DNA of 64,000 nucleotides from Malachius bipustulatus. Its lineage: Eukaryota; Arthropoda; Insecta; Coleoptera; Melyridae. Shown here piece by piece: positions 1 to 11,821 of the stretch. The position numbers were made by a program, and so were the translations under genes. The notes under the pieces were generated by a model that did no database searches, was not told the origin of the DNA, and saw only the letters and a list, made by a program, of their open reading frames with translations. Every line of letters starts with the position of its first letter. Position 1 is the first letter of the stretch. The DNA lies in assembly GCA_910589415.1 (NCBI GenBank), contig OU342630.1:44796012-44860011 (forward strand), read 5' to 3'.

Positions 1-657
1 ACTTTTGAACCGACCTGTATAATTTGATGAAATTTTAATTTTTTATAGATGCCATAAAGACTCATTAAGCCATATCAGAGTGGATGTTTGACGTTCTAAA
101 GGAAGTCAGGAACGGACTTACCACCACACTCATTGTGTCAAAGTTTTGACAGGTGCCATTTTACAGAGCTGAAAACTTATTTTTTAAATACGCTGGCCAT
201 TCATCTTCACAAAAGGTACTCTTAATTTATTTCGATAAAACTAGCGGTTCTCAAGATAAATCGACTTTTATGCGAATTTTGATCAAGTTCCGTCAATAGC
301 AATCCATTATGTAGGTAGGTTTATGAATAAGAACCTGATTGTTACCTGTTTGTGTTTAGCATTTGTAACTTTTGAGTGTTTCGGATACCTAAAAACCGAT
401 TTATCTCGAAAACCGTCAGTTTTACCGAAATAAATTGAGCATCTTTTTTAAAAATGAGGTATTAGACTATTCAAAAAAATAGTTTGTAGCTCTGTAAAGT
501 AACACCTGTCAAAATTTTGACTCAACGAGTATGATGGTAAGTCCGTTCCTGACTTCCCTGACGACGTCAAACATCGACTTTAATATGGCCCGATGGCTCT
601 CTGTGGCCTCTATAAAGTGTTTAAATTCCATCCAATTATACAGGTCGGTTCAAAAGT
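1..657. repeat. Foldback/MITE-like inverted-repeat element
   Basis: The first 24 bases (ACTTTTGAACCGACCTGTAT and on) reappear as reverse complement at 634-657, and the match continues inward with mismatches: the stretch at 100-180 (GGAAGTCAGGAACGGACTTA, later TTTTGACAGGTG) pairs with 480-560. The two arms make up most of the 657 bases. No ORF is present. This is the form of a non-autonomous DNA transposon or foldback element. The window begins at the first base of the arm, so the true left end and any target duplication cannot be seen. Confidence 0.7.
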
Positions 658-825
658 TAGAGTCAAAAAAGTAAATTGCGGGGCACCCTTTTAGGGCTCC
701 ATATCTCCGTTTGGGGACACTTTAGGAATTTTTTTTTTATGACAGACTAGGTTTTTTTTGACCTCCCCTGTATGCTCCCGAGAGATTAGGAGGTACTTAC
801 CGGACATCCTGTATATATGATTTCA

Positions 826-1292
826 ATTTTAAATAGGAAACTCTGTATATTACATTTTCAGACTGTTTGAAAAAATCTAATAAAAATGGCGTTTCTTATT
901 TAAGTTTGCAACAAGGGATGTGCGAGCTATAAGCAAATGAAAATCGCAATTTTCCATTTTCAAAGCAGCTTACATTGAAATAGGATCAAGACATCTGAAA
1001 ATGGTTTACATGTCCGTGTCTTGACTTTTAATGGACTTTCTATTCTACGGTACAGAAATATTTTGAAAGTTTTTGCCATTTTTTTATCGCAGATTTTTAC
1101 TTACTGTGTATAGAGATTTCATTCATCCACAATTTTCAGATAGTATACTACCTGAAAAGTTTATATTGGGACATGTAAGCCATCATACTACATGGTTGAA
1201 TAGAATAGCTATTTTTGCTAGATTCCGCCGTGTGGTGTGAAAAAAAAAATTTTTGTAAATCGTGTTTTTTTTTAAATGAAAAATAAAATCGA

Positions 1293-1326
<34 letters not shown>

Positions 1327-1480
1327 TTCCGATATCTTGGCCCGTTTTTAACCCGTAAGCTGCTTTGAAAATAGAAAATTGCGATATTCATCCGTTTATA
1401 ACTATAACTCATAAATCACTGGTTACACACTTGAACTGTAAACACCATTTTTGTTTAAAATAATTATACAATGTGTCCCA
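826..1480. repeat. Inverted-repeat element, family A copy 1 (degraded)
   Basis: Arms of about 100 bp pair imperfectly: the left arm carries AAATCGCAATTTTCCATTTT then CAAAGCAGCTTAC near 945-975, and the right arm has the complement (GTAAGCTGCTTTGAAAATAG) near 1358-1380, followed by a shared TTTATAACT...CTCA motif. The same arm sequence is found near 28.9, 31.2 and 43.5 kb, so this is a dispersed family. A (TTA)n microsatellite lies inside at about 1293-1326. Ends are approximate. Confidence 0.55.
1293..1326. repeat. (TTA)n microsatellite
   Basis: An uninterrupted run of ATT/TTA triplets, about eleven units, within the loop of the family A element. Confidence 0.9.
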
Positions 1481-3544
1481 GATTCGCGTCTCTATACAGG
1501 GATCTCAGCTCCTATTAAACTTACAGCAAAGGTTAAATGGGGAAAGTTTTAGGGGAAACATTGTGCATTCGATAACCGGTTTCAGATTTACGATCGGTCA
1601 ATTGGTTTTGTAAATATCGGCCAAAAACCTAAAATGGCGGATTTTGTTTTTCGCAAGTAAGTCCGAAACGATTAATTTGACAGCTGTCAAAATGTGACAT
1701 TATTAGGACACTTTTTTAAGACGAATAAGATAGCGTGTATGACAGGTGTCAATCGTCTTTTGTTATTCCGCAACCCACCTCAACTTTCGTTTTTCTTATG
1801 ACCGCCATGTTGGATTTTTCCCTTTTTGAACTCAATTTATTTTTCTGATTACTAAGATGTATAACACTATGATGTATAGGATGTCCTGTATCTATCTAAA
1901 ATAAGAAGGTTGATATGGCAACTTCCTATATAACCAGAAGTGGTGTGGGGTTGGAAATATTTTAGTTTAGCCCCTCGAAACTGAACATTTGCATGTACCT
2001 TTTTAAGATTTCTAGTGCTATCATTTTTCTATTTATGAATGCCATAAGGATCTCGCGCCTCACCCTGTGTAAGTATACAGGATAATATTGAAAAATGAAA
2101 AATTTATATAGTACCATACGATAGGTTAGTCTAATAAAATGAAAAAAGTTTGTATATATTTCAATTCCTTTCGTTTTAGAGGTACAGCGTGTCACTTTTT
2201 GTTTAAATATTCAATTTTTTTTCCAATTCCTTTTCGGGTTTTTCAACGTTTTTCGATCAAGAAAAAATTTACATCGATCTATTTAAAAACGAGATCCATG
2301 TATGTATTCTTAAATAACTAGATATTAAACGCAATGAATCAATGGAAATCAATAATACTTTTATAAATAACTTTATAAGGATCAGTTATTAGACCAAACA
2401 GAAATAGTAACAAAAGTAAAATAATGCCATAGGTGCAAAGAATTAAAAAAAATAAGCTTTTCGTTGTTTCATTTTGCGTTCATTAGTTATTCTCAAGAGA
2501 AATGGAATTCCAGAAATTAAATATTTTCATATTAGAATTTCATAGCAAGATTCATAATGGATTTTGATAAATAATTCATGTAAGAATAATTCTTCTGTAT
2601 CGGTGTAAATGTTTCAAAATTTCTGTATCGGTGTAATTATTATTATTTTTGAATTCACATGATTATAAGTACTCTCAACACGAATTTTCATCTTAAAATA
2701 TGATAAAATTTAATTTATGCCTAGGAATCTGATACGCATTTAGTTCGCATTTGAATAAAGTTCAGTCAGGTTCAATACGACCCCATAACGCATTCACAAA
2801 GACAATATTGAAATCGTTATTCATTTCTAGAACCACGTCTTTTCACGAAATGGACTATTGACTGGTACTAGATTAATGTGAAATCGACGTAGAGGGTTAA
2901 TATTCTTTCCCTCTTCCTCTTATTTCCTTTCAACCGGATGTGCGAAAATCTTAATCCGCTTTTACTCCTCCAAGAAGTCCAGTTTTTTTTTACTCTATGT
3001 TGTCTATATAAGAATGGTGATAACCGAACTCTTTTCATACTTCACACTACTTTCATCCCTATAAAAAACTGAATTTCATTAAATTTATAATATGTATATT
3101 TATAAAACATGTGTTATAAAACATACGTCTGAAGATGTTACAAAGTAGTGAAACACGTGTAACGTTAATATCCAGCATATATACATCAGTAGAATCTTTT
3201 AAAACATTAGTGTTTTATTTATCATCAATCAGAATGCAGAGATTCTATAAAGTAAGGGTTGAAAACATAAATTTTATTCCTATACCTATTATTTGGCTTT
3301 ATAAATAAATTTTTATACTAAACAGTTATAATGAAAATTATAATAAAGAGTTTATAAATAAATTCAATTACTGATTTTCCAGAATAAATTAAACCAAATT
3401 ACGAGTAAATACATAAAACGTTTATTAAAGTTGTGGTGGCTGTGTGACACAGGTTGCTAAGAACACAGCATAATAATCAATACAATATGTAACAGTAAAA
3501 AAATAATTAACATAAAGTAACAAAATAAATAATGTAACATCAAT
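1481..3544. other. No gene seen; AT-rich non-coding DNA
   Basis: The only reading frames are short (up to 77 codons), lack recognisable motifs and overlap on opposite strands. I see no clear terminal repeats, apart from isolated CAGG and CCTGTAT tags of the kind that end many of the inverted-repeat elements in this window. Confidence 0.6.
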
Positions 3545-4296
3545 GTATACAGGTTGTATCTTTAATATTGCGAAAAAATTTAAAGACAGATTCTTTGGAC
3601 AAAAATAAACAAAAAAATTCCTATTAACATATTACCGGAATTGTACCGTTTTTGAAATACAGGATGTTAAAAAAAAAATTCCAATTTGAGATACGGAACT
3701 CAGCTTTTGTACATGTCATATCATTAATATTATAGCTACCTACCGTTTTAATATCAATTCATTTTCTTTCATTCCATTGGCGGAGATTTTAGGATTGAGC
3801 TAAGTTTTTCGTCCTTCATTCTCCAACACATGTTTTGAATCATCCAAAACGAGGTATATGGCCAATTTTCTCGAAAACGGTTGATGTTAGCAAAAGTAGG
3901 TACCTTTTTTGTGTAGAAAATATGGGCGATTTAAAATGCGCTTTTAAAATGTCTATTTGCCCAGTGCCGTAGTCATTAGGGGTAAAAATCCAAGCAACCA
4001 TAAAATTGCATAAAGAACACTGGCATATGAAAAAAACTTCGTTAGCATTAAAAAAGTTGCAAGATGAATGATAAGATCTGTACAAAAGCTGAGTTCTGTA
4101 TCTCCAACGGTTCTCGAGATATCTTCAAAATACTGGAGAAATAATCTTTTTTTTGACACCCTGTATTTCAAAAACACAAAAACACAAAAAACACAACATT
4201 CCGGACACAAATTAATGGGTAATTTTTTGTTTTTTTTTATCTAAGAATCTGCCTCTAAGTAGTTTTTTCGCAATATTTAAGATACACCCTGTTATA
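3545..4296. repeat. MITE-like inverted-repeat element, about 750 bp
   Basis: The left end (TATACAGGTTGTATCTTTAA then TATTGCGAAAAAA) pairs with the right end (TTTTTTCGCAATATTTAAGA then TACACCCTGT). The pairing continues inward: GATACGGAACTCAGCTTTTG near 3690 against TACAAAAGCTGAGTTCTGTA near 4080. The two apparent ORFs at 3840-4085 and 3953-4210 lie inside the arms and overlap out of frame, so they are not genes. Confidence 0.7.
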
Positions 4297-4955
4297 CAGG
4301 GTGTCGCTAAAAGGTACCACCAACGTTCGACCACAGATTTCTGAATATAATATATGCCGATCTAACGCAAATTATCTATGTCAAAAAACGCACCCTTCTC
4401 AAGATACAATCCTTAAAAGGGGGTAAACCAACTACACGTTTTCCAGAATAAGCCAAAAAAGGATTAACTGAGAAACTTCAAAATTTTATCTCCGACTAGG
4501 TACTATTGTGTAGACCAATAGACTGACATAGTTTTACAAACACTGACAAACACTGGCTTGATGTCACGTCTCACATTTTACCCCAGAACTTTTTTAAAGT
4601 TTTAAAGTTTTATAGTAGGTAGGTATCTTATATTTTGTAAGTCATTTTTGACCTTGCTATACAACCAAGTAATTTTTTTATCAAATTTTAAGTCTTCAAA
4701 AAACTTTACATTAATTAATTAATAATAATTTTTGATTATTAAGTTACACTTAGTACCGAAAAAATATCACCCCTCGCTTTAACCTCCTCAGTCCAACACT
4801 TACACCATCCCTAAATTTTCAAATGGGAAGGGTTAACTTGTGACACCTCATTTGAAAGGTCTCTTCATTTTCCATATAAAAATGATATTATTTTCAAATC
4901 TATTGAATAAAATAAAAAAATTATTGCAAACGAAATGTTTGAAGATATTTTTATG
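4297..4955. other. No gene seen
   Basis: Non-coding AT-rich DNA. It begins with another ACAGGGTGTCGC tag directly beside the preceding element, probably the edge of a further decayed repeat. Confidence 0.5.
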
Positions 4956-5418
4956 TACAAGTAGAGTCCCGTTCATTCGAGCTAAACGGGACCGGACGGT
5001 GCTCGGATTTGCGGGAAACTCGGATCTCACGGATGAAAAAATAATCCGTCTAATCCGATCGTCGTTGAACTTTGTTCCGCTTAAATCGAGCCCACGACAT
5101 ATGTAATTACATAATGTACATCTGCATGCCTGTATGTAGGTGCGCGCATATTTATGTATTATACCTACATAAAAAATAATAATTCAAATTGAAATACATT
5201 TATGCCAGTACATTATTATTGTATTAAAAAAATAATCCCTACAGTACCGTTTTGTAATTTATATAATATGTATGTATAACAGGGAATGCGATAGCTCGAA
5301 TAAAGCGGAACCTAGCATAATGTTGCTCGGTTAATACGGATCGTGTAAATTCTATTTTTAGCTCGGATCACACGGAAGCTCGGAACACCGGGACTCGGAT
5401 TAGCGAGACTCCACTGTA
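4956..5418. repeat. pogo/Tigger-like MITE with TA target duplication
   Basis: The right end, read inward on the minus strand, is CAGTGGAGTCTCGCTAATCC. The left end is CAAGTAGAGTCCCGTTCATT. Both flanks carry TA (4956-4957 and 5417-5418). Inside each end are repeated CTCGGAT and GATCACACGG/GATCTCACGG blocks. Ends beginning CAG.GGAGTCTCGCT.AT.CGA with a TA duplication are known from pogo/Tigger-type elements; the family name is inference. There is no transposase, so it is non-autonomous. The 88-codon frame at 4840-5106 crosses its boundary and is not a gene. Confidence 0.65.
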
Positions 5419-5591
5419 ATTAGGATGTTGCCAAGACGTTCAAGTCGACCATTTTTAACATCTACTGTTCAAGGTTTATTGTTTTTTGTAACATCAGAAA
5501 TCAAGCGGTATTACTCACTGATTAATTTTATAGTGTATTGTTGCGAATTTTCTCTATCACAAGATTTTATTTATTTATTTTATTTTTAATG

Positions 5592-5596
5592 GTACT
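5592..5596. repeat. Target-site duplication of the BEL/Pao element (left copy, GTACT)
   Basis: GTACT directly abuts the left LTR and is repeated at 24874-24878 directly after the right LTR. Five bases suits BEL/Pao integration. Confidence 0.85.
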
Positions 5597-5904
5597 TGGT
5601 GACTTTATGTCTGCTGATGATTTATTATGGCTGATTGCTGCGAGGGAAGAAGCACTTGAAGGAGCTAATTGAAAATTGTGTTCGGATATTTTGTTTATAT
5701 TACAATAAGGAAAAGGACCGGTGCGGTGAAGGGCTCTCCGGTTCGACCGGGATCTGAGTGTTGAATGTGTCGTCTCTCTCACCTCTTACTTGAAACTTGT
5801 TACCTACGTACCTGCTGCCAGCTCTTACATTTACTAAGCGCTTAGGCGTTGTTGTCACGTTAGCCATGAGTCCTGGCAGCAGGATTGTCATGTAAACTTC
5901 ACCA
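5597..5904 (-). repeat. BEL/Pao 3' LTR, 308 bp
   Basis: Bounded by TGGTGACT and CTTCACCA, i.e. TG...CA ends, and matching 24566-24873 except at one base. On the coding strand it begins TGGTGAAGTTTACATGACAA. The small reading frames inside it occur in both LTR copies and are not genes. Confidence 0.93.
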
Positions 5905-6163
5905 TACCGGGCCCCTTGAAGTGTTATGCTAAATTAACAGTTCAAAATTACACAAACATGAATGACACGATAAATTTTTGATTGACAAACTACAACTTAA
6001 TACTATAACTTAAACTATACAAATGCATGAAATTGTGTAAACAACATAAGAAAAAAAATACTTAGATATAAATAAAAAACGTAAGGCTAAATAAATGCAG
6101 ATCATGATCTGGAATGTCTATGCCTTAATCATTTTCGTAGTCTATGGTCACAATAGTGAAGTA
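5905..6163 (-). other. BEL/Pao 3' untranslated region with purine tract
   Basis: About 260 bases between the integrase stop and the 3' LTR. The bases next to the LTR read AAGGGGCCCGGTA on the minus strand (5905-5917), a short purine-rich stretch at the place expected for the plus-strand primer. No coding motif seen. Confidence 0.6.
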
Positions 6164-7428
6164 TCACACTTGGGCAATGTCCTTGTTCCCGCTGAACGGC
6201 AACTTTACCAGTTTGGCGACGCTACGCCTAACTTCACGATTACCTGTTTTAATCGTTACCACTCTAACAGTTCCTGAAGGGTCCGGATGAGTTTCCGTTA
6301 CCCGGCCTAATGGCCACACCAATGGCGAAGTAGAAGCATCACGCACCCACACCACATCACCAATCACTAAATTGGGCGTTTCCTTAGTCCATTTCTTCTT
6401 TTCCTGGAGCGTCTGCAGGTACTGGCGGCTCCATTGCCTCCAGAATTGCTGTTGAATGAATTGAATGTGCCTCCAGCGATTGAGATGATTAGTATTCGAC
6501 AATTCTTCTTGAGGTCGAGTGTGGAGGTTGTGGCCGATTAGGAAATGGGCTGGATTTAACGGAGCTGGGTCTCTGGGATCGTCGGATATGGGACATAGCG
6601 GGCGTGAATTGAGACATGCCTCAATTTGAACGAACAGTGTAGATAACTCCTCAAAATTCAACTTTGTATCTCCTACTACCTTATGCATGAGTTTTTTGGC
6701 ACTCTTAATATTGCTTTCCCATATCCCTCCGAAATGGGGCGCGTAGGCAGGAATAAACTTCCAGCTTATGGACCGTTTGGCGGCAAATGAAAATATTTCG
6801 TTCCGTGATTCAGCTTGGTTTAAAAGAGTTTTCAATGCTTTGTTGGCTCCTACAAAAGTCCTACCATTGTCGGAATAAATTGTGTCTACTTTTCCGCGTC
6901 GGGCTTCTAATCTATCCAAAGCGGCAAAAAATGCCTGAGTTGACAGACTGCTCACCACCTCTAAGTGAACCGCCTTGGTTGAAAAGCATACAAACACGCA
7001 CAAATAAGCCTTTCCTGTTGTTCTGCGACTGACTTTGATTTGAAAAGGACCTGCGTAATCTACTCCGCACACAGAAAATGGTTTATTAATGACAACTCGA
7101 TCTTGTGGCAAGTTTCCCATTATTGGGCTGATCTTGCTTTGGGAAAACTTTGAACATTTCACGCATTTACGTAGGGTCTTTTTTACGATAGCTTTTCCAC
7201 GAATTGGCCAAAATTTGGCCCGGCAAATTGACAGCACTGTGTCGGCGCCGCAGTGTAGGTTTGTTACATGTATTTCTTTGATTATTAATTTGGTCAGATT
7301 GCTATGATTGGGCAAGATAATTGGATGTTTTTCATCATAAGACGTGTTCGCGTTTTCCAATCTTCCCCCAACTCGAATTATACCTATATCGTCGTAATAT
7401 GGACTCAGTGCACGCAAATTGGTTGCAG
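6164..7428 (-). CDS. BEL/Pao integrase and C-terminal domain (pol 3' part)
   Basis: This frame encodes the integrase end of the Pao polyprotein. An HHCC zinc-binding module is visible (H65, H70, C100, C103 in the 432-codon open frame), then a DDE core with D135 (VDYAGPF), D198 (YSDNG) and E249 (GGIWES), and last a DUF5641-like tail with VIGDVVWVRD and WPLGRVTETHPD. Integrase would insert the cDNA into the host genome. The open frame continues to 7462, but its first 11 codons are LTR sequence of the nested element; the native coding begins at the GCAG duplication (7425-7428). Removing the insertion joins this frame with the RNase H frame at 19440 without a shift. There is no start of its own: it was part of a gag-pol polyprotein. 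Confidence 0.92.
7425..7428. repeat. Target-site duplication of the nested element (left copy, GCAG)
   Basis: GCAG precedes the left LTR of the inner element and recurs at 19440-19443 directly after its right LTR. Four bases is typical of Ty3/gypsy integrases. Confidence 0.88.
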
Positions 7429-9565
7429 TGTAGCAACGCGGGCCTCCTGCCTGTCTATGCAAGACAACCGGTTACGAGGTCCCCTGTTGATAGTCAACCT
7501 TTTGATTTTTTTTTTAGCCGAGCGGAACTAAAGTTTTTGAAAGGAAGTCGTGGAGCCGGATCTGACCACTGGCATACACCGTGGCGATCTCGAGTGTCAA
7601 ATTCACTAAAGAGAAACAATAAGAAAAAAAAAATCTATACGTACCTTAAAAAAAAAACAAAATAATTTTCAATGACTCTGCCCAGGCCTCTCTTCTGATT
7701 CGGAACTATTAGTGTTCCTGTTTTTTATATTATGTCTTAGGAGAGTTAATTACACTCCTAACTTAACTTTTTTCTTTTGTTTAGTTGGTCTGATTGAAAT
7801 TAAGAAAATTAAATAAAATAAAAAAAAATAATTTAATGAAATTTTCTCTATGTTATTTATATCACTTAACAGACCATTCGTTTTGTTTAATTTTAATATG
7901 TCTGGGTGAGCAAAATTAAATTCATGAATTTAATTTACTAAATTTTATTTATAAAATAATAATATAAACGTACAAAACACTAAATAATTTGATAACTATA
8001 ATATACCCCTAGTACCTACAATAGATTTCACTTAATTTTCCCTCACGGATGCATCGAAATTGTGAGAGATATAATATAAACTATTACCTTTAATAATAAT
8101 AATACCTAGTAATTAAGTTTATTTACCCCTTTATTGGTAAAATCAATCTTTGATTAATAGTTGATACTTTATCCTTTATTACAGTAACCATACATTACAA
8201 GTAGTAAATAATTACAAAATTATTTACCTTGGTATATAACAACATCCAAAAAAAAAATCTTAGTGCCTTTTTGACACGACACACTCAAGGTGTATTTTAT
8301 TTAGCAACCTGTGGGTTATTCATCCACAACGGTCTATTAAATTGTCTGACTTTATTGAACAGTAACCCTTAAGGTTCCAAAATATACCAAAGTACATAAG
8401 TATTAGTATACAAAAATCTCTGACCTTTCTCCTTTTAAGGAAAATCCGAATGTATCCAAAGAATCCAATTATTGGGCACTTCACTGAGACATTACCCGTA
8501 TTACGACCGTGTAATAATTATTATTCCTATTCGAGATAACTGATTAATCACTCACAAATAATAGCGAATATTTTAACTAAAATTTATTCAAGAATAATTT
8601 TCTTAATCAACTTCAAGAAAGTTCGCGGTTCTACTTCGCGTAACTAATTTTTACTTAGCTAACAACCACTTTGTTTTAAAAACAAGACTAATTTCGCGGA
8701 TAACCGTCGCGACGCCAATTAGATTAAGTCTGGTCAAGTACCAGAGACTTTTCGCGTTCCCCCAAACTGTTACGACGACAGCTGAAAGGAGACTCCTGGC
8801 TCTCCAAGCTATTACCACGATAGCTAAGAGAGGACTGACTTTTTCCTCTCCGAAAATTTTAATTCCCACTTTTTCGAGTTAGTCGGTTTGACCGCCTACT
8901 TCTGAACTCCCTGGCTTAGACGTTTTACCCCCAAGCTACTTAATTTCCCAATCAGAGTTCTGATGCCGATGTCCGAATATTTTCCTCTTTTTCTCTCATT
9001 AAATAATTTGGAACCGCCCTCTCACTAACTCCGCCTTTTTCAGTTGAATGGCTTTCGTTCCCACAACTGCAATTGACCTCACTCAGCGGTTTTTCGAAAA
9101 CGCAGTTTTGATCACGTCCGAAACTTAATCTTTTATACAATAGTTTAGTCTGGCGGCTATTAATTCAACAATGTCTCTCTGTACTCACGCCGCTGACCAT
9201 CTGGTTTTGATAATTAGCATCCTACTAAAAGGCTCTACATGATTTTTGAGCAGTTTTTAATCTGGGAAAATAATTCTAATCTGTTCTCTTGAGTTTTAAT
9301 TTCGAGTTGGGTCTTTATTAATGACTTTACCTTCCTGTGCCGCCGTCGGACTACAGGCGTATTTGGTTTCCCTAGTGCTGACCTTACCAGAATTATTGCT
9401 TCAATGCCCGCTTATATTATATTTCCCGTCTGCTTATGTAATGAAATCTAAATTCGGACGTTCCATAAATTGGATTACATCATCTTGAAAGAGTTTTATT
9501 AAATTTATAAAATTCTTAAATATTAAACAATTATAGAAATTGGATTATCTATTCGATCCTTTACA
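7429..9565 (-). repeat. 3' LTR of the nested element, 2,137 bp
   Basis: Begins TGTAGCAACGCGGGCCTCCT and ends ATCCTTTACA on the plus strand. It has the same length as 17303-19439 and I found no difference on reading both. At over 2 kb the LTR is long for an insect element. The small frames at 8651-8869 and 8952-9140 recur exactly in the other LTR and show no domain, so I do not call them genes. Confidence 0.92.
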
Positions 9566-9832
9566 TAACTCCCTTTTTTGTCAAATCGATTCTTGTTTTA
9601 CAAAACTTGTCGATTTGTTAACCTCCTACCCCTATAATCTACCCTTAGTAGTAGGAGATAACCTATCAATAACTTAAGTCTAAGTTATGCTAATAATACA
9701 TGCTTATACCTATACATGATCTGAGGATAACACCTCCTCCCATTTATGTATATAGTCTAAGGTATAGTTGACGAAGACACTTACGTATGAAGTCACGTAC
9801 GATAGTAATTAACCGCACTTGCTAATGACTTC
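9566..9832 (-). other. Env 3' untranslated region
   Basis: About 270 bases between the env stop and the 3' LTR, ending in the purine tract. No other feature seen. Confidence 0.6.
9569..9580 (-). promoter_or_regulatory. Polypurine tract of the nested element
   Basis: On the minus strand the sequence CAAAAAAGGGAG lies three bases upstream of the 3' LTR, the normal position of the primer for plus-strand DNA synthesis. Confidence 0.75.
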
Positions 9833-11821
9833 CTAGGTCGTGGCACTGACCTTGTCTGTCCAGTGAGTTGGGTTTGCATTATGAGGCAACGTAGGATATA
9901 GCACGTGCACCACCTGACCTTGTCCTTCAGCTTCCCGTTCGGTACGCGCTTCGTTTACGTGTGATTCGGTCACTTTTATTGTCTCCAGTTCTTTCTCGTC
10001 GGCACTTTCTCGCGTTTGTTTCCACAAATGTTTTTGCACTAACATTACCGTGAGCGAATTCCAGATGCACGCGAGGAGTTTCCACCCGTAACCTAGAGTT
10101 TGATACAAGTGTAGTCCATTTAACACTACTCCAATTACGTATTTACAGATTCTAAAGACCACATAGAATCCGATAACTCCACTGATAAAAGTTCCTAGAT
10201 CTACAAACCAACCCCAAGTTTGTTTGAGTGTAGATCGCGTTAGTTCCTTCAACTCTTCCGGGTTGAAGATTCCGAGAGTGGAATACCCTTGTCCACTTGT
10301 GGGCATTCCCGCGACACGACGCGTGATAATGTTTTCGACGGCTTTACGTTCGATCCCAAACGTCAATAGTCGCTGCACCTTGTTGACTTCTTCCTGGGTG
10401 TAGAGTCCTGCTTGTCCTAATGGCAATATCGGTTTGAACGTCAGTTTCGGCTTGGCTTCCACTGGCAACTTCTCTGGATCTCTCTTCCCAGTCGGATACG
10501 GCGTTAGTCCTACCCATTCAGTATCTATTTCATATAGAGGAGGCGCGACACCGTTGCACTCTATCTGTTCAGCATAAACCTGTATTACATGAGTGATTGG
10601 AGACATGAAATAAGGTTTTTCGTCTAGAGTGATGGGTAACTCATTATAACACTCTGAGGTACGCCTGATTATCACTACCTTGGGAGTGCATTTCATAATA
10701 TATAGGACTTCTCCCAAAACTCTTCCTACGTATCCTGGTTCATTTTTCAACAGCTGGCTGACAGCGTTTGGTGAAAATGGAGCCATGAGTAACCGGTTTC
10801 TCAGGATTTCTCGCTGTAGTAGACATCTTCTATGTAGGACATCTAGATATAATCTTTCCAATTCTCCTTTGTAAGCCTGCTCTATGTACAGAAATTTACT
10901 GTTCATGTACATGAGTAGGTCAGTATTCTGAGGTATCAATTTCATACCTGAAGTTTGCGTCAAGGCTGTGTTATTTATTGTCAACACCAGCCTAGGGTGT
11001 TCAGTCTGCCACACTTCGTCGCCGCACAATGAAATTTTCTTCACCATAGTGAGGGCGAAGATTTTATCATTGCTTTCCACGATCATAAATTTCTCCTTCG
11101 TGGTTCGACTGGTGACTTGTCTTGCTTTACCTGTATAGAGCAAGGTAAAGTAGTTTAAACACCCGGATTCTCTTTCTTCTTCCCATACGGTTTCTCCGTA
11201 CACTGTATCAAAACAATATTCAGCCAAATATGGACACGTGATTCCGCTCAATAAACTGATTTCATTTTCTTCGATTTTGACGCTAGCAAAATAGTCTCTC
11301 GTCTTGATCGTTATAGCTGCTACAATTACAATATTTTCCCAGAAGTTCCCTGCTTCTTGGTAGCTGATTCCTTCGCAGTACCCATTTGCGTGCAAGGTTC
11401 CATGTATTGTCAAGGAAGCTTGTGTACTTCCATTCATAACTATTTGTCCTATTACTTGATTGAATAGGCGCAAGGTTTTGTATCTGTGTACTTCTTGGCA
11501 TTGTTGTGCTCCCAGCTGATATACATAGCTTGACATACTTCCACTGACCACAGAACTGTGTGATAAGTGACCACAATAGAACTTGGTTTGGATGATTTCT
11601 ACTAAACAGGTCATCACCTTCTGGAGTTTCACCTGATTTCGCTGGATGACGCTGACGTCTACCTTTTCCACAACGTATTCTGATTCTGGTTCTGGACATG
11701 CTGCTACATCCTTGATTGAAACTGTTGATATGTTTGTTCGCACATCTTCACAGTCGTAAGCTATCAAGCTCCAACATTGAACTAGCCCTAGTAGAAAACT
11801 TATTGACGTTAGGATATGCAT
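9833..11821 (-). CDS. env: Envelope-like class III glycoprotein, probably chuvirus-derived
   Basis: Intact 662-aa ORF. An N-terminal signal peptide (about residues 1-18, hydrophobic core SISFLLGLVQCW) is followed by LIAYDC at 19-24, an N-glycosylation site at N30, and a cysteine-rich ectodomain with further potential sites near N130 and N283. A transmembrane segment lies near 541-570, preceded by an amphipathic, tryptophan-containing stretch, with a second hydrophobic stretch near 580-596 and a charged tail to 662. The start AYDC...N.ST.SI.DV..C and the overall layout resemble glycoproteins of chuviruses and related negative-strand RNA viruses, known to have been captured by insect LTR retrotransposons. 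I inferred this by eye. The ATG follows a 2-kb interval, so the protein is probably made from a spliced mRNA. No stop or frameshift interrupts it. Confidence 0.78.
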   Translation of the reverse strand: MHILTSISFLLGLVQCWSLIAYDCEDVRTNISTVSIKDVAACPEPESEYVVEKVDVSVIQRNQVKLQKVMTCLVEIIQTKFYCGHLSHSSVVSGSMSSYVYQLGAQQCQEVHRYKTLRLFNQVIGQIVMNGSTQASLTIHGTLHANGYCEGISYQEAGNFWENIVIVAAITIKTRDYFASVKIEENEISLLSGITCPYLAEYCFDTVYGETVWEEERESGCLNYFTLLYTGKARQVTSRTTKEKFMIVESNDKIFALTMVKKISLCGDEVWQTEHPRLVLTINNTALTQTSGMKLIPQNTDLLMYMNSKFLYIEQAYKGELERLYLDVLHRRCLLQREILRNRLLMAPFSPNAVSQLLKNEPGYVGRVLGEVLYIMKCTPKVVIIRRTSECYNELPITLDEKPYFMSPITHVIQVYAEQIECNGVAPPLYEIDTEWVGLTPYPTGKRDPEKLPVEAKPKLTFKPILPLGQAGLYTQEEVNKVQRLLTFGIERKAVENIITRRVAGMPTSGQGYSTLGIFNPEELKELTRSTLKQTWGWFVDLGTFISGVIGFYVVFRICKYVIGVVLNGLHLYQTLGYGWKLLACIWNSLTVMLVQKHLWKQTRESADEKELETIKVTESHVNEARTEREAEGQGQVVHVLYPTLPHNANPTHWTDKVSATT

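Noticed and set aside
6095..7665. Plus-strand ORFs of 60-114 codons opposite the Pao integrase and into the LTR
   Set aside because: They are antisense to conserved integrase coding or cross the insertion junction.
8651..9140. Two minus-strand ORFs (72 and 62 codons) inside the LTR, repeated exactly at 18525-19014
   Set aside because: They are identical only because both LTRs are identical. They have no recognisable domain and no sign of coding.
11283..11699. 138-codon minus-strand ORF overlapping env in another frame
   Set aside because: It lies entirely within the env coding sequence in an alternative frame and has no independent support.
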